From Candidatus Parachristensenella avicola (lineage in GTDB: Bacteria > Bacillota > Clostridia > Christensenellales > UMGS416), in contig CAJFUN010000023.1 of assembly GCA_904420205.1 (NCBI GenBank), forward strand, positions 1-64,000: DNA of 64,000 bases. The letters run 5' to 3'. A program made the translations under genes and the position numbers. The notes under the pieces were generated by a model. That model saw only the letters and a list, made by a program, of their open reading frames with translations, had not been told where the DNA came from and ran no database searches. Every line of letters begins with the position of its first letter. Position 1 is the first letter of the stretch. Below are positions 43,241 to 52,078 of this stretch, one piece after another.

Positions 43241-44469
43241 TGAAAGAGACGCAGTTTAATGCCATTACAGCGATGTTCGACCGGCTGATGCAGATTCCCG
43301 GCGGGTTTTATCAGAAAAAATTCGCCGGCATGGCCCCCGGCGATCTCAAGGATCGGGCAGCCTTTGAGCAGCTGCCGTTTACCAACAAAGAGGAGCTCCG
43401 CCAAGCCTATCCCCTGGGGCTGGCTGCTGTGCCGGAGGACGAGATTATCCGGATCCACTCCTCCTCGGGCACCACGGGTACGCCCATCATCATCCCCTAT
43501 ACCCAGCGGGATGTGGACGACTGGGCGGTCATGTTCAAGCGTTGCTATGAACTGGCCGGCATTACCCGGCACGACCGCATCCAGATCACCCCGGGCTATG
43601 GCCTGTGGACGGCGGGCATCGGTTTCCAGAACGGCGCAGAATTGCTGGGTGCCATGGTGGTGCCCATGGGGCCGGGGAACACGGACAAGCAGATCAAAAT
43701 GATGGAGGATATGGGCTCTACCGTGCTATGCGCCACCTCCTCTTACGCGCTGCTGCTGGCAGAGGAGATAGCCCAGCGAGGCGTGAAGGATCGGATCCGG
43801 TTGAGAAAGGGCGTGATCGGTTCGGAACGCTGGGGGGAGAAGATGCGCCGCCGCATCGCCAATGAGCTGGGGGTAGCGCTCTATGATATCTATGGGCTTA
43901 CCGAGATTTATGGCCCCGGCATTGCCATGAGCTGCGATTACGCCTGCGGCATGCATTATTGGGACGATTACGTGTATTTTGAAATCATTAACCCTCATAC
44001 CGGCGAGCTCGTGCCCGAAGGAGAGGTGGGTGAGCTTGTGATCACCACCTTGCGCAAAGAAGGCGCCCCCCTGATCCGATACCGCACCCATGACCTCACC
44101 CGCTTTATGCCGGGCGAGTGCCCGTGCGGCGATGCGCATCCCCGGATCGATACGCTGATCGGCCGCACCGACGATATGGTCAAAGTAAAAGGCGTCAACA
44201 TCTATCCCGGCCAGATTGACGACCTGCTTAAGGAGGTAGACGGAGCCAGCAGCGAATACCAGGTGATGATCGATCACCTCAATGGGAAGGACATTATGAC
44301 CCTCTTCTTTGAAACGGAGGCAGGGGTGGATAAAGCGCGCATTGCCAATAACGTACAAGCCTACTTTAAAATGCGCATTGGCATCACGATCGTGCCCAAA
44401 CCGGTGGCCATTGGCGAGCTGCCCCGCAGCGAAAAAAAGTCGACCCGCATCTTTGACAACCGATATTAA
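43237..44469 (+). CDS. paaK: Phenylacetate-CoA ligase family protein
   Basis: 410 aa (start ATG 43237 or the adjacent 43240). Adenylate-forming enzyme of the PaaK type: P-loop IHSSSGTTGTPIIIPYT (about 73-89), YDIYGLTEIYGPGIAMSC, YRTHDLTRF, and the C-terminal PGQIDDLL and RSEKKSTR (catalytic Lys). Makes aryl-acetyl-CoA from aryl acetate, ATP and CoA. In an iorAB operon it either releases ATP-equivalents from aryl-acetyl-CoA or activates aryl acetates for IOR-driven reductive carboxylation. Terminator follows. Confidence 0.93.
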   Translation: MMKETQFNAITAMFDRLMQIPGGFYQKKFAGMAPGDLKDRAAFEQLPFTNKEELRQAYPLGLAAVPEDEIIRIHSSSGTTGTPIIIPYTQRDVDDWAVMFKRCYELAGITRHDRIQITPGYGLWTAGIGFQNGAELLGAMVVPMGPGNTDKQIKMMEDMGSTVLCATSSYALLLAEEIAQRGVKDRIRLRKGVIGSERWGEKMRRRIANELGVALYDIYGLTEIYGPGIAMSCDYACGMHYWDDYVYFEIINPHTGELVPEGEVGELVITTLRKEGAPLIRYRTHDLTRFMPGECPCGDAHPRIDTLIGRTDDMVKVKGVNIYPGQIDDLLKEVDGASSEYQVMIDHLNGKDIMTLFFETEAGVDKARIANNVQAYFKMRIGITIVPKPVAIGELPRSEKKSTRIFDNRY

Positions 44470-44486
44470 GCGTTACCCGCATCGCT

Positions 44487-44516
44487 AAGGGGAAGCCCCA
44501 AAGGCGCCCCCTTTTT
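44487..44516 (+). terminator. Terminator of the ior operon
   Basis: AAGGGG ... CCCCCTTTTT hairpin with GCC/GGC inner pairs. Confidence 0.7.
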
Positions 44517-44541
44517 GTTTGCGATTTTGACCGAACTTCGC

Positions 44542-44572
44542 TTGATTTGGAGCAAACTCCAGGGATTAAACT
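44542..44572 (+). promoter_or_regulatory. MerR-type promoter with 19-bp spacer and dyad
   Basis: TTGATT (44542-44547), 19-bp spacer, TAAACT (44567-44572). The spacer carries the dyad TTGGAGCAAACTCCAG, centred where MerR-family activators bind. The over-long spacer is diagnostic for MerR/NmlR/AdhR-type control. Confidence 0.75.
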
Positions 44573-44599
44573 ACCGGTAAAGAGAAAGGAGCTGATCCA

Positions 44600-45346
44600 A
44601 TGCAAAGAACGAAGAAAACGATCGATTACCTGAAAAAAGCTTTCCCGGAGGGATATGGCCTGGAGACGCTGGATCCGGAGCTGGCCGAGCGGTTTGAGAA
44701 CTTTGCCTTTGACGAGACGGTGAGCATGGACGATCATACGCGTATGCTGGCGATCCTGGCTGCGCTCATGGGGTGCCAGGGGCTGGAGGAGTTTCAGGTG
44801 ACGGCGCCGGCTGCGCTTCGGCTGGGCGTGACGGCGATCGAGCTAAAGGAGACTATCTATCAGGCGGTGGCTTATCTTGGCATGGGACGCGTACGCCCTT
44901 TTCTAAGGGCGGCGAATGGTCTGCTGGCGGCGCAGGCGGTTCCGCTGCCGCTGGCGCCGCAGGCTAAGACGACGCTGCAGGACCGGCTTGCGGCAGGCAA
45001 CCAGGCTCAGGTGGAAATATTTGGCGAAGGGATGCGGGATTTCTGGCGCTCTGGCCCGGAAGATAGCCGGATCATCAACCGATTCCTGGCAGAAAACTGC
45101 TTTGGGGATTATTATACTAGGGGCGGCCTGGACTTAAAGCAGCGGGAGATGATCACTTTTTGCCTGCTGGCAGCGCAGGGCGGATGTGAGCCGCAGCTTA
45201 AGAGCCATGCGGCGGCCAACATGCGAATGGGAAATGATAAAGGGTACCTGATCAGCATACTGGTTCAATGCTTGCCCTATATCGGCGATCCCCGCACCTT
45301 GAACGCGCTGGCCTGCGTTCGTGCAGCGGCCGAGGGCCAAGCATAA
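44600..45346 (+). CDS. Carboxymuconolactone decarboxylase/AhpD-type protein, two domains
   Basis: 248 aa, SD AAAGGAG. Two CMD-like helical repeats (about 20-120 and 140-245): RMLAILAALMGCQGLEEF with GVTAIELKETIYQAVAYLGMGR, and REMITFCLLAAQGGCEPQLKSH with MGNDKGYLISILVQCLPYIG. Only isolated cysteines (no clear CxxC of AhpD), so peroxidase activity is uncertain. Such genes are common targets of NmlR/AdhR-type MerR regulators responding to aldehydes, and this one has such a promoter. Convergent with an aldo/keto reductase that has the same promoter type. Confidence 0.85.
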   Translation: MQRTKKTIDYLKKAFPEGYGLETLDPELAERFENFAFDETVSMDDHTRMLAILAALMGCQGLEEFQVTAPAALRLGVTAIELKETIYQAVAYLGMGRVRPFLRAANGLLAAQAVPLPLAPQAKTTLQDRLAAGNQAQVEIFGEGMRDFWRSGPEDSRIINRFLAENCFGDYYTRGGLDLKQREMITFCLLAAQGGCEPQLKSHAAANMRMGNDKGYLISILVQCLPYIGDPRTLNALACVRAAAEGQA

Positions 45347-45415
45347 GCCGTCCGCGGGCCGGCGAAACAAGACGGCCGGACAGATAGGATCAAAAAGAAC
45401 GCATCCATGATAAAG

Positions 45416-45444
45416 AAAAAGCCTGCCGGTTGGCAGGCCTTTTG
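45416..45444. terminator. Bidirectional terminator
   Basis: AAAAAGCCTGCC-GGTT-GGCAGGCCTTTT between convergent genes. Confidence 0.9.
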
Positions 45445-45481
45445 GCGCTAATAGGGAAAAGTCGGTTAGATCAAGGGCGCA

Positions 45482-46603
45482 TTATTTCTCTAGTGTAGCT
45501 GCGGCGCGCTGAAGCTCGTCGATAATGTGGATATGCTGAGGACATACCCGCTCACACTGGCCGCAGGCAATGCACTGGCTGGCCGTTCCGCCGTTGCGGG
45601 TTTCAAAACCATAGTTCCCCTGGGCGCCGGCCAGATTGTTATAGACAAGGTAGTTGTTCATGGCCTTGAAGATGCCCGGGATTGCAACGCCCTTGGGGCA
45701 CCCTTTAACGCAGTATTGACAGGCAGTGCAGGGGATGCGGGGAATGGCTTCCAGCGCCTGCTGGGCCTGGGCAACCACCGCACGCTCCTGATCGCTGAGC
45801 GGCTGGAAGTGCTCCATATAAGAAAGGTTGTCCTCCATTTGCGCTAGGGTGGACATCCCGCTCAACACGGTAATCAGCCCCGGCAGAGAAGCGGCGTAAC
45901 GCACGGCCCAGCTGGACAAGGATGCCTTTTCATCAGCTTTGCGGAAAATAGAGGCGACGGATTCGGGCAGCGCGGCCAGGGAGCCGCCCTTTACCGGCTC
46001 CATAATGATAACGGGCTTGCCATGGCGGCGCGCCGTCTCAAAGCATTTGCGGGATTGAATGGAATCGCTCTCCCAGTCGGCGTAGTTAATTTGCAGCTGC
46101 ACGAATTCTACCTCCGGATGGGCGCATAGCACCGCGTCCAGGGCCTCGGCGGTATCGTGCATGGAGAAGCCAAGGTGCTTAATGAGCCCTTTTTCCTTCA
46201 AGTCGCGGGCAAAATCCCAGATGCCAAAACGGTCAAAGGCCTCCGTGCGCTCAGCGCCCAGGTTATGCAGCAGGTAAAAATCAAAGTAGCCCGCGCCGGT
46301 GCGCTCCAGGGACGTATAGAACATGCCTCGGGCTTCCTCGGCCGTCTTGGCGCCGGCCCATGCCGGCAGCTTGGTAGCCAGCTGAAAGCTATCCCGAGGA
46401 TACCGATCCACCAGAGCCGTTTTGGCGGCGGCTTCACTTTTGCCGTTCAGGTAGCCATAGGCAGTGTCAAAATAGGTGAAGCCACGGCTGATAAAAAGAT
46501 CCACCATTTGCTTGGTTTGCTCGATGTCTACTTCCTCGCCGATCATAGGCAGCCGCATCAGGCCAAAGCCCAGCTTTTTGATGTTTTCCCCCAAATATGC
46601 CAT
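45482..46603 (-). CDS. Aldo/keto reductase with C-terminal ferredoxin domain
   Basis: 373 aa from ATG 46603; an ATG one codon earlier crowds the SD AAGGAGG. AKR barrel: LGFGLMRLP, FDTAYGYLNGKSE (Asp/Tyr), catalytic Lys in LATKLPAW, His in FYLLHNL, then the C-terminal [4Fe-4S] pairs CTACQYCVKGCP and CIACGQCERVCP. This fused form is frequent in anaerobes and may draw electrons from ferredoxin or NAD(P)H to reduce aldehydes or ketones. Its promoter is also MerR-type. Confidence 0.92.
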   Translation of the reverse strand: MAYLGENIKKLGFGLMRLPMIGEEVDIEQTKQMVDLFISRGFTYFDTAYGYLNGKSEAAAKTALVDRYPRDSFQLATKLPAWAGAKTAEEARGMFYTSLERTGAGYFDFYLLHNLGAERTEAFDRFGIWDFARDLKEKGLIKHLGFSMHDTAEALDAVLCAHPEVEFVQLQINYADWESDSIQSRKCFETARRHGKPVIIMEPVKGGSLAALPESVASIFRKADEKASLSSWAVRYAASLPGLITVLSGMSTLAQMEDNLSYMEHFQPLSDQERAVVAQAQQALEAIPRIPCTACQYCVKGCPKGVAIPGIFKAMNNYLVYNNLAGAQGNYGFETRNGGTASQCIACGQCERVCPQHIHIIDELQRAAATLEK

Positions 46604-46639
46604 CATATGCCTCCTTCATGTATTTTTGGATACGTATTT

Positions 46640-46670
46640 ATGATAAACCTTAAAGTAAACTGAAAGTCAA
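46640..46670 (-). promoter_or_regulatory. MerR-type promoter with 19-bp spacer
   Basis: Minus strand TTGACT (46665-46670), 19 bp, TATCAT (46640-46645). The spacer has an imperfect dyad CTTTCAG-TTTA-CTTTAAG, close to NmlR/AdhR operators. The following stretch 46671-46956 shows no gene. Confidence 0.72.
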
Positions 46671-46956
46671 GCCCCAAAGAGAAAATGACGAAATTTCTTG
46701 AGGGGAACCGCGGCGGGAGGCCGTGCTCCCGGAAACATATGGACATGGAAAAGGAGAAGGCCTGCGCGGCGGCAGGGAAGACAGCGCCGCCGGATGTTGC
46801 CTGCGGTCAAGGAGATAAAACCGTTCTTTATCTTATATAACGTTCCGATCAAGGCAAAAAACTACGGCGGGTGAAATGGGAAAATGGGTGAATATCCATC
46901 GTTGAATCGGAGAATGGCAAAGCGGCATTCAAGGCCATACCGACAGCTTCAAAATA

Positions 46957-46999
46957 GAAAAGGCCCTCCGCGACGGCAATGTCGCGCGGAAAGCCCTTT
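46957..46999 (-). terminator. Terminator of the lipoprotein gene
   Basis: Minus-strand stem built on GAAAGGGCTTTCCGCGCGAC / GTCGCGGAGGGCCTTTTC with T-rich tail. Confidence 0.75.
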
Positions 47000-47011
47000 C
47001 GGAAGCGGCAG

Positions 47012-47653
47012 TTAGAAGCCGGCCAGCTGGCGCATGACCTCCTTGGCGAGCTCGGCATTGGGGCTGTTATCGGCCACAAAGACCCCAATAGGCTGGTCGC
47101 CGAAGATGGCGGCAAGTTCGTCATCGGCGGTAAGGGCGACGCCGCAGGCGGGGGTATTCTGGCCGGTGGGGACCTCTTCGCCATCCTTTAGCTCCGTGAG
47201 CTCAAAGGAGAGCTGGCGGTCGCCCAGCTGCTCCAGTTCCTCGGCGGTGAAAATTTGGTCCAGCGGCATAAAAGATTCATTGCGGGCTTGAATCTCAGCG
47301 GTGTCCAGCGTACAGATTGCGACGTCGATTTCCTGGGCTGCGATTAGCGCAGTGAATTTGGTTTGCCCGGCGGCGCCGGTGATCTGGTCTTCTTGGGTAA
47401 GTCCCTCTCCGGCCAAGATGGGCGTAAAGACGGGATCCTGATTTTCAACCGTCAGTTGAGGCATGCTGCTGGACAGATTGGCTCCATAACTTTCAATTTT
47501 GGATGCGTCCAGGGGATTGCCGCAGAAGACCATCTGGAAGGGCTTGACTTGGTTGGATGCGGAGCAACCGCTCAACAGCAGAGCGGCCGCTATGAAGACG
47601 GCGGTTCCCACGGTAAAGATACGGGATCGTTTAACGTTGAAATGGGCTTGCAT
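47012..47653 (-). CDS. Lipoprotein of unknown function
   Basis: 213 aa. Lipobox LLLSGCS with lipidated Cys30 after a basic N-region and hydrophobic core. The mature part (VVFCGNPLDASKIESYGANL, FTALIAAQEIDVAICTLDTAEIQARN) has the alternating alpha/beta look of a small periplasmic-binding or sensor-like protein; I recognise no family. Monocistronic. A minus-strand TATAAT near 47713-47718 is its likely -10, without a good -35. Confidence 0.7.
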   Translation of the reverse strand: MQAHFNVKRSRIFTVGTAVFIAAALLLSGCSASNQVKPFQMVFCGNPLDASKIESYGANLSSSMPQLTVENQDPVFTPILAGEGLTQEDQITGAAGQTKFTALIAAQEIDVAICTLDTAEIQARNESFMPLDQIFTAEELEQLGDRQLSFELTELKDGEEVPTGQNTPACGVALTADDELAAIFGDQPIGVFVADNSPNAELAKEVMRQLAGF

Positions 47654-47809
47654 ATCGTGACACTCCTTTTGCCTGCGTTGTATTACCGGTGTGTTACCGG
47701 CTATGGTTCCCTATTATACAAGCTTGCCCAGGCAAAGGGAGGGATATGGAACCAAATGTCGCGGAAGCAAGTCCAATCCAACGATTAACTAGCTAAATGT
47801 TTGGGTAAA

Positions 47810-47837
47810 GTAAAGAGCCGCGATCTCGCAGCTCCTT
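47810..47837 (-). terminator. Terminator of purB
   Basis: Minus strand GAGCTGCGAGATCGCGGCTC hairpin followed by TTTACTTT. Confidence 0.7.
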
Positions 47838-47849
47838 GTTTTGTGTAGG

Positions 47850-49148
47850 TTAATCGTTCAGGCCTAAGCGGGCAAAGATGTCGTCCACATGGTGATAGTA
47901 GCCGTTAAGATCAAAGATTTTATCCAGCTCCTGCCGGGAGATATGCTCCTGCACGACCGGCTCTGCCCAAAGCAGCTCCTTATACTCCTTCCCGGTAGCC
48001 CAGCAGTCCATGGCACAACGCTGCACCAAGGGATAAGCGACTTCGCGCAGCATACCATGATCGCACAAATACAGCAGCACGCGGCCGGAGAAGACAAGGC
48101 CATGACTGGCTTGAATCGAGCGCATCATATTTTCAGGGTACACATGCAGGTCGGTCAGAATACGGGTCAGCTTGGCCAGCATATAGTCCGCTAGGCAGGT
48201 GGCGTCGGCCAGGATAACCCGTTCCGCCGACGAATGGGAAATATCGCGTTCGTGCCAGAGCGTAATATCTTCCAAAGCCGGTACACAGTAGCCGCGCAGC
48301 AGGCGCGCAAGCCCGCAGATCTGCTCGCAGTTGACAGGGTTGCGCTTATGGGGCATGGCGGAAGAACCGGTCTGCCCTTTGGCAAAGGGCTCTTCCAGCT
48401 CGCGGGTTTCCGTTTTCTGCAGGCCGCGGATCTCCGTGGCGATTTTTTCCATGCAGCCGCCCAAAATCGCCAGGGTGCAGATGAGCTGAGCATGGCGGTC
48501 GCGCTGCAGCACCTGCGTTGAAATGGGAGCCGGCGTCAAACCCATGGCCTTGCAGACATACTGCTCAACAAAGGGATCGATATTGGCGTAATTGCCGACC
48601 GCGCCCGAGAGTTTGCCCACGGCGATCATGTCGCGCGCCTGCCGGAGCCGCTCCACGCAGCGCTGCATGTCGGCGTACCACAACGCGAACTTGAGGCCCA
48701 ATGTGGTGGGCTCGGCATGGACACCATGGGTACGTCCCATGCAGGGGGTCATTTTATAGGTTTTAGCCTGACGCTTAAGGACGTCCAGCAGCGGATCCAT
48801 ATCGGCGATGATCAGATCCATGGCGTCCTTGAGCACGCTGGAAAGGGCCGTATCCACCACATCGGTGCTGGTTAGGCCAAAGTGCAGGTAACGGCTTTCC
48901 TCGCCCAGGGATTCGGCAACGCAGCGGGTAAAGGCAACCACGTCATGGTGGGTGGTCTCCTCAATCTCCGCGATGCGTTCCACGGTAAAGGTGGCCTTTT
49001 GCGCCATAGCATCGGCAGCTTCCTGGGGAACCTGGCCCAGCTTGGCCCAAGCTTGAGCCGCGGCCAACTCAACCTGTAGCCAGCGCTCAAATTTCGTCTG
49101 CATAGTCCAAAGGCTGGCCATAGGCTCGCGGGTATAACGATCGATCAT
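47850..49148 (-). CDS. purB: Adenylosuccinate lyase
   Basis: 432 aa from ATG 49148 (CAGGAGG upstream; the open frame to 49172 is not used). Fumarase/aspartase superfamily signature GSSAMPHKRNPVNCE with the flexible catalytic-loop serine, TTHHDVVAF and GRTHGVHAEPTTLG carrying the catalytic His residues. Cleaves SAICAR to AICAR and adenylosuccinate to AMP in purine synthesis. AICAR is the precursor of the ZTP sensed by the riboswitch 14 kb away, so the two are metabolically linked though not adjacent. Monocistronic. Confidence 0.96.
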   Translation of the reverse strand: MIDRYTREPMASLWTMQTKFERWLQVELAAAQAWAKLGQVPQEAADAMAQKATFTVERIAEIEETTHHDVVAFTRCVAESLGEESRYLHFGLTSTDVVDTALSSVLKDAMDLIIADMDPLLDVLKRQAKTYKMTPCMGRTHGVHAEPTTLGLKFALWYADMQRCVERLRQARDMIAVGKLSGAVGNYANIDPFVEQYVCKAMGLTPAPISTQVLQRDRHAQLICTLAILGGCMEKIATEIRGLQKTETRELEEPFAKGQTGSSAMPHKRNPVNCEQICGLARLLRGYCVPALEDITLWHERDISHSSAERVILADATCLADYMLAKLTRILTDLHVYPENMMRSIQASHGLVFSGRVLLYLCDHGMLREVAYPLVQRCAMDCWATGKEYKELLWAEPVVQEHISRQELDKIFDLNGYYHHVDDIFARLGLND

Positions 49149-49180
49149 CGGATGATGCCTCCTGAAAACCATTTTTTCCT

Positions 49181-49209
49181 ATCATACCAGAAAAAAAGAT
49201 AGGGATCAA
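49181..49209 (-). promoter_or_regulatory. Promoter of purB
   Basis: Minus strand TTGATC (49204-49209), 17 bp, TATGAT (49181-49186). Leader is short, with no visible riboswitch. Confidence 0.65.
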
Positions 49210-49480
49210 GAAAAGACAGAACGATCGAAAACATCCATGAAAAATAATTCGTACTTCAAATAAACACGTTTAGAAAATCAATCAAAATCGAGAAAAACTT
49301 GAAAGGAACCCTTGTATCCTACGCCCGATTTGGTAAAATATAAGAAGCTGCCTCTTGCGCGTTTTCACCGCCTTTTGAAGCGCGGCGTCAAATATGAAGA
49401 AGGGAGAAAAAAAGCAAAAAAGCGCGTATTGCGCGAATCCTTGGAAAGTTGTAAATTTCCTGTCGAATTATGCGGTTTGA

Positions 49481-49509
49481 TTGCGGATAAACAGAAAATG
49501 TAGTATGAT
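49481..49509 (+). promoter_or_regulatory. Promoter of the cdaA region
   Basis: TTGCGG (49481-49486), 17 bp, TATGAT (49504-49509). The AT-rich 49210-49480 between the divergent promoters holds only a doubtful 63-codon frame. Confidence 0.6.
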
Positions 49510-49581
49510 CTTGGTGAAAGAAGCACTATTGGTTGTGAATAGGGGCGCTGGTGTTGAATTTACACGAAAGAGGTGGAAATC

Positions 49582-49863
49582 ATGAGCGATACGATCCGTG
49601 AAATAAAGAGCCAGATCCGGATGGCCGAAAAGGCGCGTCAGGATTTGATTCGGCGCATAGACATGCTGCAGGAAGAGCTATCCGAACAATTTATGATAAA
49701 ACTGCGCCAGCAGCCGTCGCCATACGACGGGCCGCGGGTCGATGCTACGATGCTGAAGGCCTCCGAATATTTAGATGAGCTGGAAATGGAATATTTACGG
49801 CTTGAAAAGCGTCTAAGAGAAATGCAGGATACGCTGTTTGAGCTCATGGAGGCGGAAAAGTAA
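49582..49863 (+). CDS. Small coiled-coil protein, unknown function
   Basis: 93 aa from ATG 49582, with GAGGTGG eight nt upstream; GTG 49573 is part of that SD. Almost wholly helical, two amphipathic coiled-coil stretches (about 3-35, SQIRMAEKARQDLIRRIDML; about 55-92, YLDELEMEYLRLEKRLREM) joined by a Pro-rich turn PSPYDGPRVD. Looks like a Spo0E-like or other helical-hairpin regulator by shape only. First in the cdaA-cdaR transcription unit. Confidence 0.65.
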   Translation: MSDTIREIKSQIRMAEKARQDLIRRIDMLQEELSEQFMIKLRQQPSPYDGPRVDATMLKASEYLDELEMEYLRLEKRLREMQDTLFELMEAEK

Positions 49864-49881
49864 AGAGACGCCCGAAAGGAA

Positions 49882-50754
49882 GTGACCGGTTTGCAGACGC
49901 TGCGCGATATCATCCAGCGTAGCTGGGAGCTGCTGGGGCAGCTGCAAATTGTTGATATAATCGATATTGTCATCGTCGCCTATGCCATCTATAAGCTGCT
50001 GGTACTGACCCGGGAGACAAGGGCCAACCAGGTACTAAAGGGTTTTGGCGTTATTTTGATCGCTTTTCAGATTAGCCGCTGGCTGGATCTGACGGCACTG
50101 GTTTGGATTTTTGAATATATTATTAACAATATCGCCATCGTCATGGTGGTGCTGTTTCAACCGGAACTGCGCAAGGCGCTGGAGCAATTGGGCAGAGGAG
50201 GCAATAATATTATTGGCCGGGCTCTGCACACCACCAAAGCGCCGCCGGCAGCCAGCTATGATTGGGTGGTGGATGAAATTGTCCGCGCTGTACAGAATAT
50301 GGCGCGCAGCAAAACGGGCGCGCTTATTATTATGCAGCGCAGCCCTTTAAGGGATATATTGGAAAGCGGTACCTATCTGTACGCTCGCGTATCCCGTGCC
50401 ATTTTGGAAAACATATTTGTACCTAACACGCCCCTGCACGATGGGGCTACTGTCATTTCCGGGGATACCATTTTGGCGTCGGGCTGCTTTTTGCCGCTGA
50501 CCAGCTCCAATGAGTTGTCCAAGGATCTGGGTACGCGCCATCGGGCGGCTCTGGGCATGAGTGAAACTTCGGACGCGATGGTGATCGTGGTGTCAGAGGA
50601 GACGGGTGTGGTATCCATTGCCGAGAAGGGCGCCCTGGAACGATTCGTAGACGCAAATCAGCTGAAGGCCCGGCTTAGCGCGCTGTACGAAGAGAAGATG
50701 GAGAAGCCTGCATCCCGCAAGGGATTCCGTTTCAGGAGGAAACGCCATGAGTAA
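49882..50754 (+). CDS. cdaA: Diadenylate cyclase CdaA
   Basis: 290 aa from GTG 49882; TTG 49891 has better spacing to the SD AAAGGA, so the start is unsure by three codons. Three N-terminal TM helices (about 22-42, 52-64, 72-92) and a DAC domain with DGA in PLHDGATVISGD (187-189) and RHR in GTRHRAALG (219-221). Makes c-di-AMP from two ATP at the membrane, controlling potassium and osmolyte uptake and wall homeostasis. cdaR follows with an 8-nt overlap, the conserved firmicute pairing. Confidence 0.96.
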   Translation: MTGLQTLRDIIQRSWELLGQLQIVDIIDIVIVAYAIYKLLVLTRETRANQVLKGFGVILIAFQISRWLDLTALVWIFEYIINNIAIVMVVLFQPELRKALEQLGRGGNNIIGRALHTTKAPPAASYDWVVDEIVRAVQNMARSKTGALIIMQRSPLRDILESGTYLYARVSRAILENIFVPNTPLHDGATVISGDTILASGCFLPLTSSNELSKDLGTRHRAALGMSETSDAMVIVVSEETGVVSIAEKGALERFVDANQLKARLSALYEEKMEKPASRKGFRFRRKRHE

Positions 50755-52078
50755 GAGCAAGAAAACCATGCGTACCTTCAAGGTGATCCTTAGGCGGGCG
50801 GTAAGCGCCTGCGGCCGAGGGCTGTCCTACCTGTGGATGCGTACGCGGCATAATTTTGGCCTTAAGTTGCTGGCGCTAATTTTCTCCATTATCCTGTGTA
50901 ACGTCATTATGACGCAGTCCAACCCGGTGCGGCGGATCCAGGTCAACGAGGTGACCGTGGAATATGTGGGGCAGGATACGCTGCGCTCCAACAAGCTGAC
51001 GCTGAGCCCGGAGAGCCAGGCTGGGCTGCGGCAGATTTCGGTAACCCTGGGCGTTCGTATGCAGGAGATGAATCAGGTGGACAGCGAACGCATTTCTGCC
51101 TCCGTGGACCTTGCTTCTATAAGCGAGCCGGGGGAGTATGAATTGCCCATCCAGGTTTCTTCAGAGCTGGGGACGGTATATGCCCGCAACCCGCAGAAAA
51201 TGAAGGTCACAGTGGAGCAGCTAGTCACGAAAACGGTGCCGGTGGAGTCGGAAACTTCCGGCAATATCCCCACGGGATACAGCATTAGTTCGCTGAGCCT
51301 CTCCCCGGATGTTATCACGGTTACAGGCCCTAAATCGCTGGTGGATCAGGTCTATCAGGCAGTGGTGCGGCTGGACGTGTCGGAACTGAACAAATCCTTT
51401 ACCGGCAGCCAGAGCTTTGTGCTGATGAACGAGGCCGGCGAAGAACTGGACAGCACTGGAATAGAAATGTCGGCTTCGGGCGTGATCGCTACGGTGGGCG
51501 TGAAAAAGACTGTGGCCCTGCCGGTGAATGCGGCGCTTTCGCTGACCGGAGCGGATCAACTGGCGGAGGGTTATCAGCTAACCGACATCACGATCCTACC
51601 GGAAACGGTGAACGTGACCGGCAGCGACGCTGCGCTGTCCGATGTGGTAGAGCTGACTTGCGACGCGATTGACATTGCAGGGCTTAAAGAAACCCAAACC
51701 TTTACCGTGAAGCTGAAGCCCATCGCCGGGCTGACCCTGGAAACCGATGAGGTAGAGGTTGTGGTGCGGATCGAGCCCAAGATGACGACCCAGACCTTTA
51801 AAGCGCTGCCTATACGTGTGATCAATGTGGCGGAAGGCCTAGCCATGCCGACGGTTTCTGAAACGGTGGACGTCACGGTGACGGGGCCTGAAGCGGTGGT
51901 ATCCCGCATGAGCGGCGATAATATTGACGTGGTGGTAGACGCTCAGGGATTAACGGCAGGTACGCATCAGGTCAGGGTGCAGGCCCAATTGGACAGCGCC
52001 TATCAGGATGAGATGGAGTCAGGCAATGTGACCGTCTATCCCTCCCAGATTACCTTGACGCTGGAGCCGGCGGCATGA
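50747..52078 (+). CDS. cdaR: CdaA regulatory protein, YbbR domains
   Basis: 443 aa. One N-terminal TM helix (about 38-58, FGLKLLALIFSIILCN) and about four extracytoplasmic YbbR repeats, each about 85 residues with the VTGPKSLVDQV / VTGSDAALSDV / VTGPEAVVSRM register. Binds and modulates CdaA. In many firmicutes glmM is next; here the next gene is an FAD enzyme (ATGA overlap). Confidence 0.93.
   Translation: MSKSKKTMRTFKVILRRAVSACGRGLSYLWMRTRHNFGLKLLALIFSIILCNVIMTQSNPVRRIQVNEVTVEYVGQDTLRSNKLTLSPESQAGLRQISVTLGVRMQEMNQVDSERISASVDLASISEPGEYELPIQVSSELGTVYARNPQKMKVTVEQLVTKTVPVESETSGNIPTGYSISSLSLSPDVITVTGPKSLVDQVYQAVVRLDVSELNKSFTGSQSFVLMNEAGEELDSTGIEMSASGVIATVGVKKTVALPVNAALSLTGADQLAEGYQLTDITILPETVNVTGSDAALSDVVELTCDAIDIAGLKETQTFTVKLKPIAGLTLETDEVEVVVRIEPKMTTQTFKALPIRVINVAEGLAMPTVSETVDVTVTGPEAVVSRMSGDNIDVVVDAQGLTAGTHQVRVQAQLDSAYQDEMESGNVTVYPSQITLTLEPAA

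Noticed and set aside
46680..46956. Possible small gene between the reductase and lipoprotein genes
   Set aside because: No frame with an SD-supported start or protein-like sequence; only regulatory signals at the edges.
49312..49503. 63-codon basic open frame from TTG
   Set aside because: Weak SD, AT-rich composition, no recognisable pattern, and it runs into the cdaA-region promoter.
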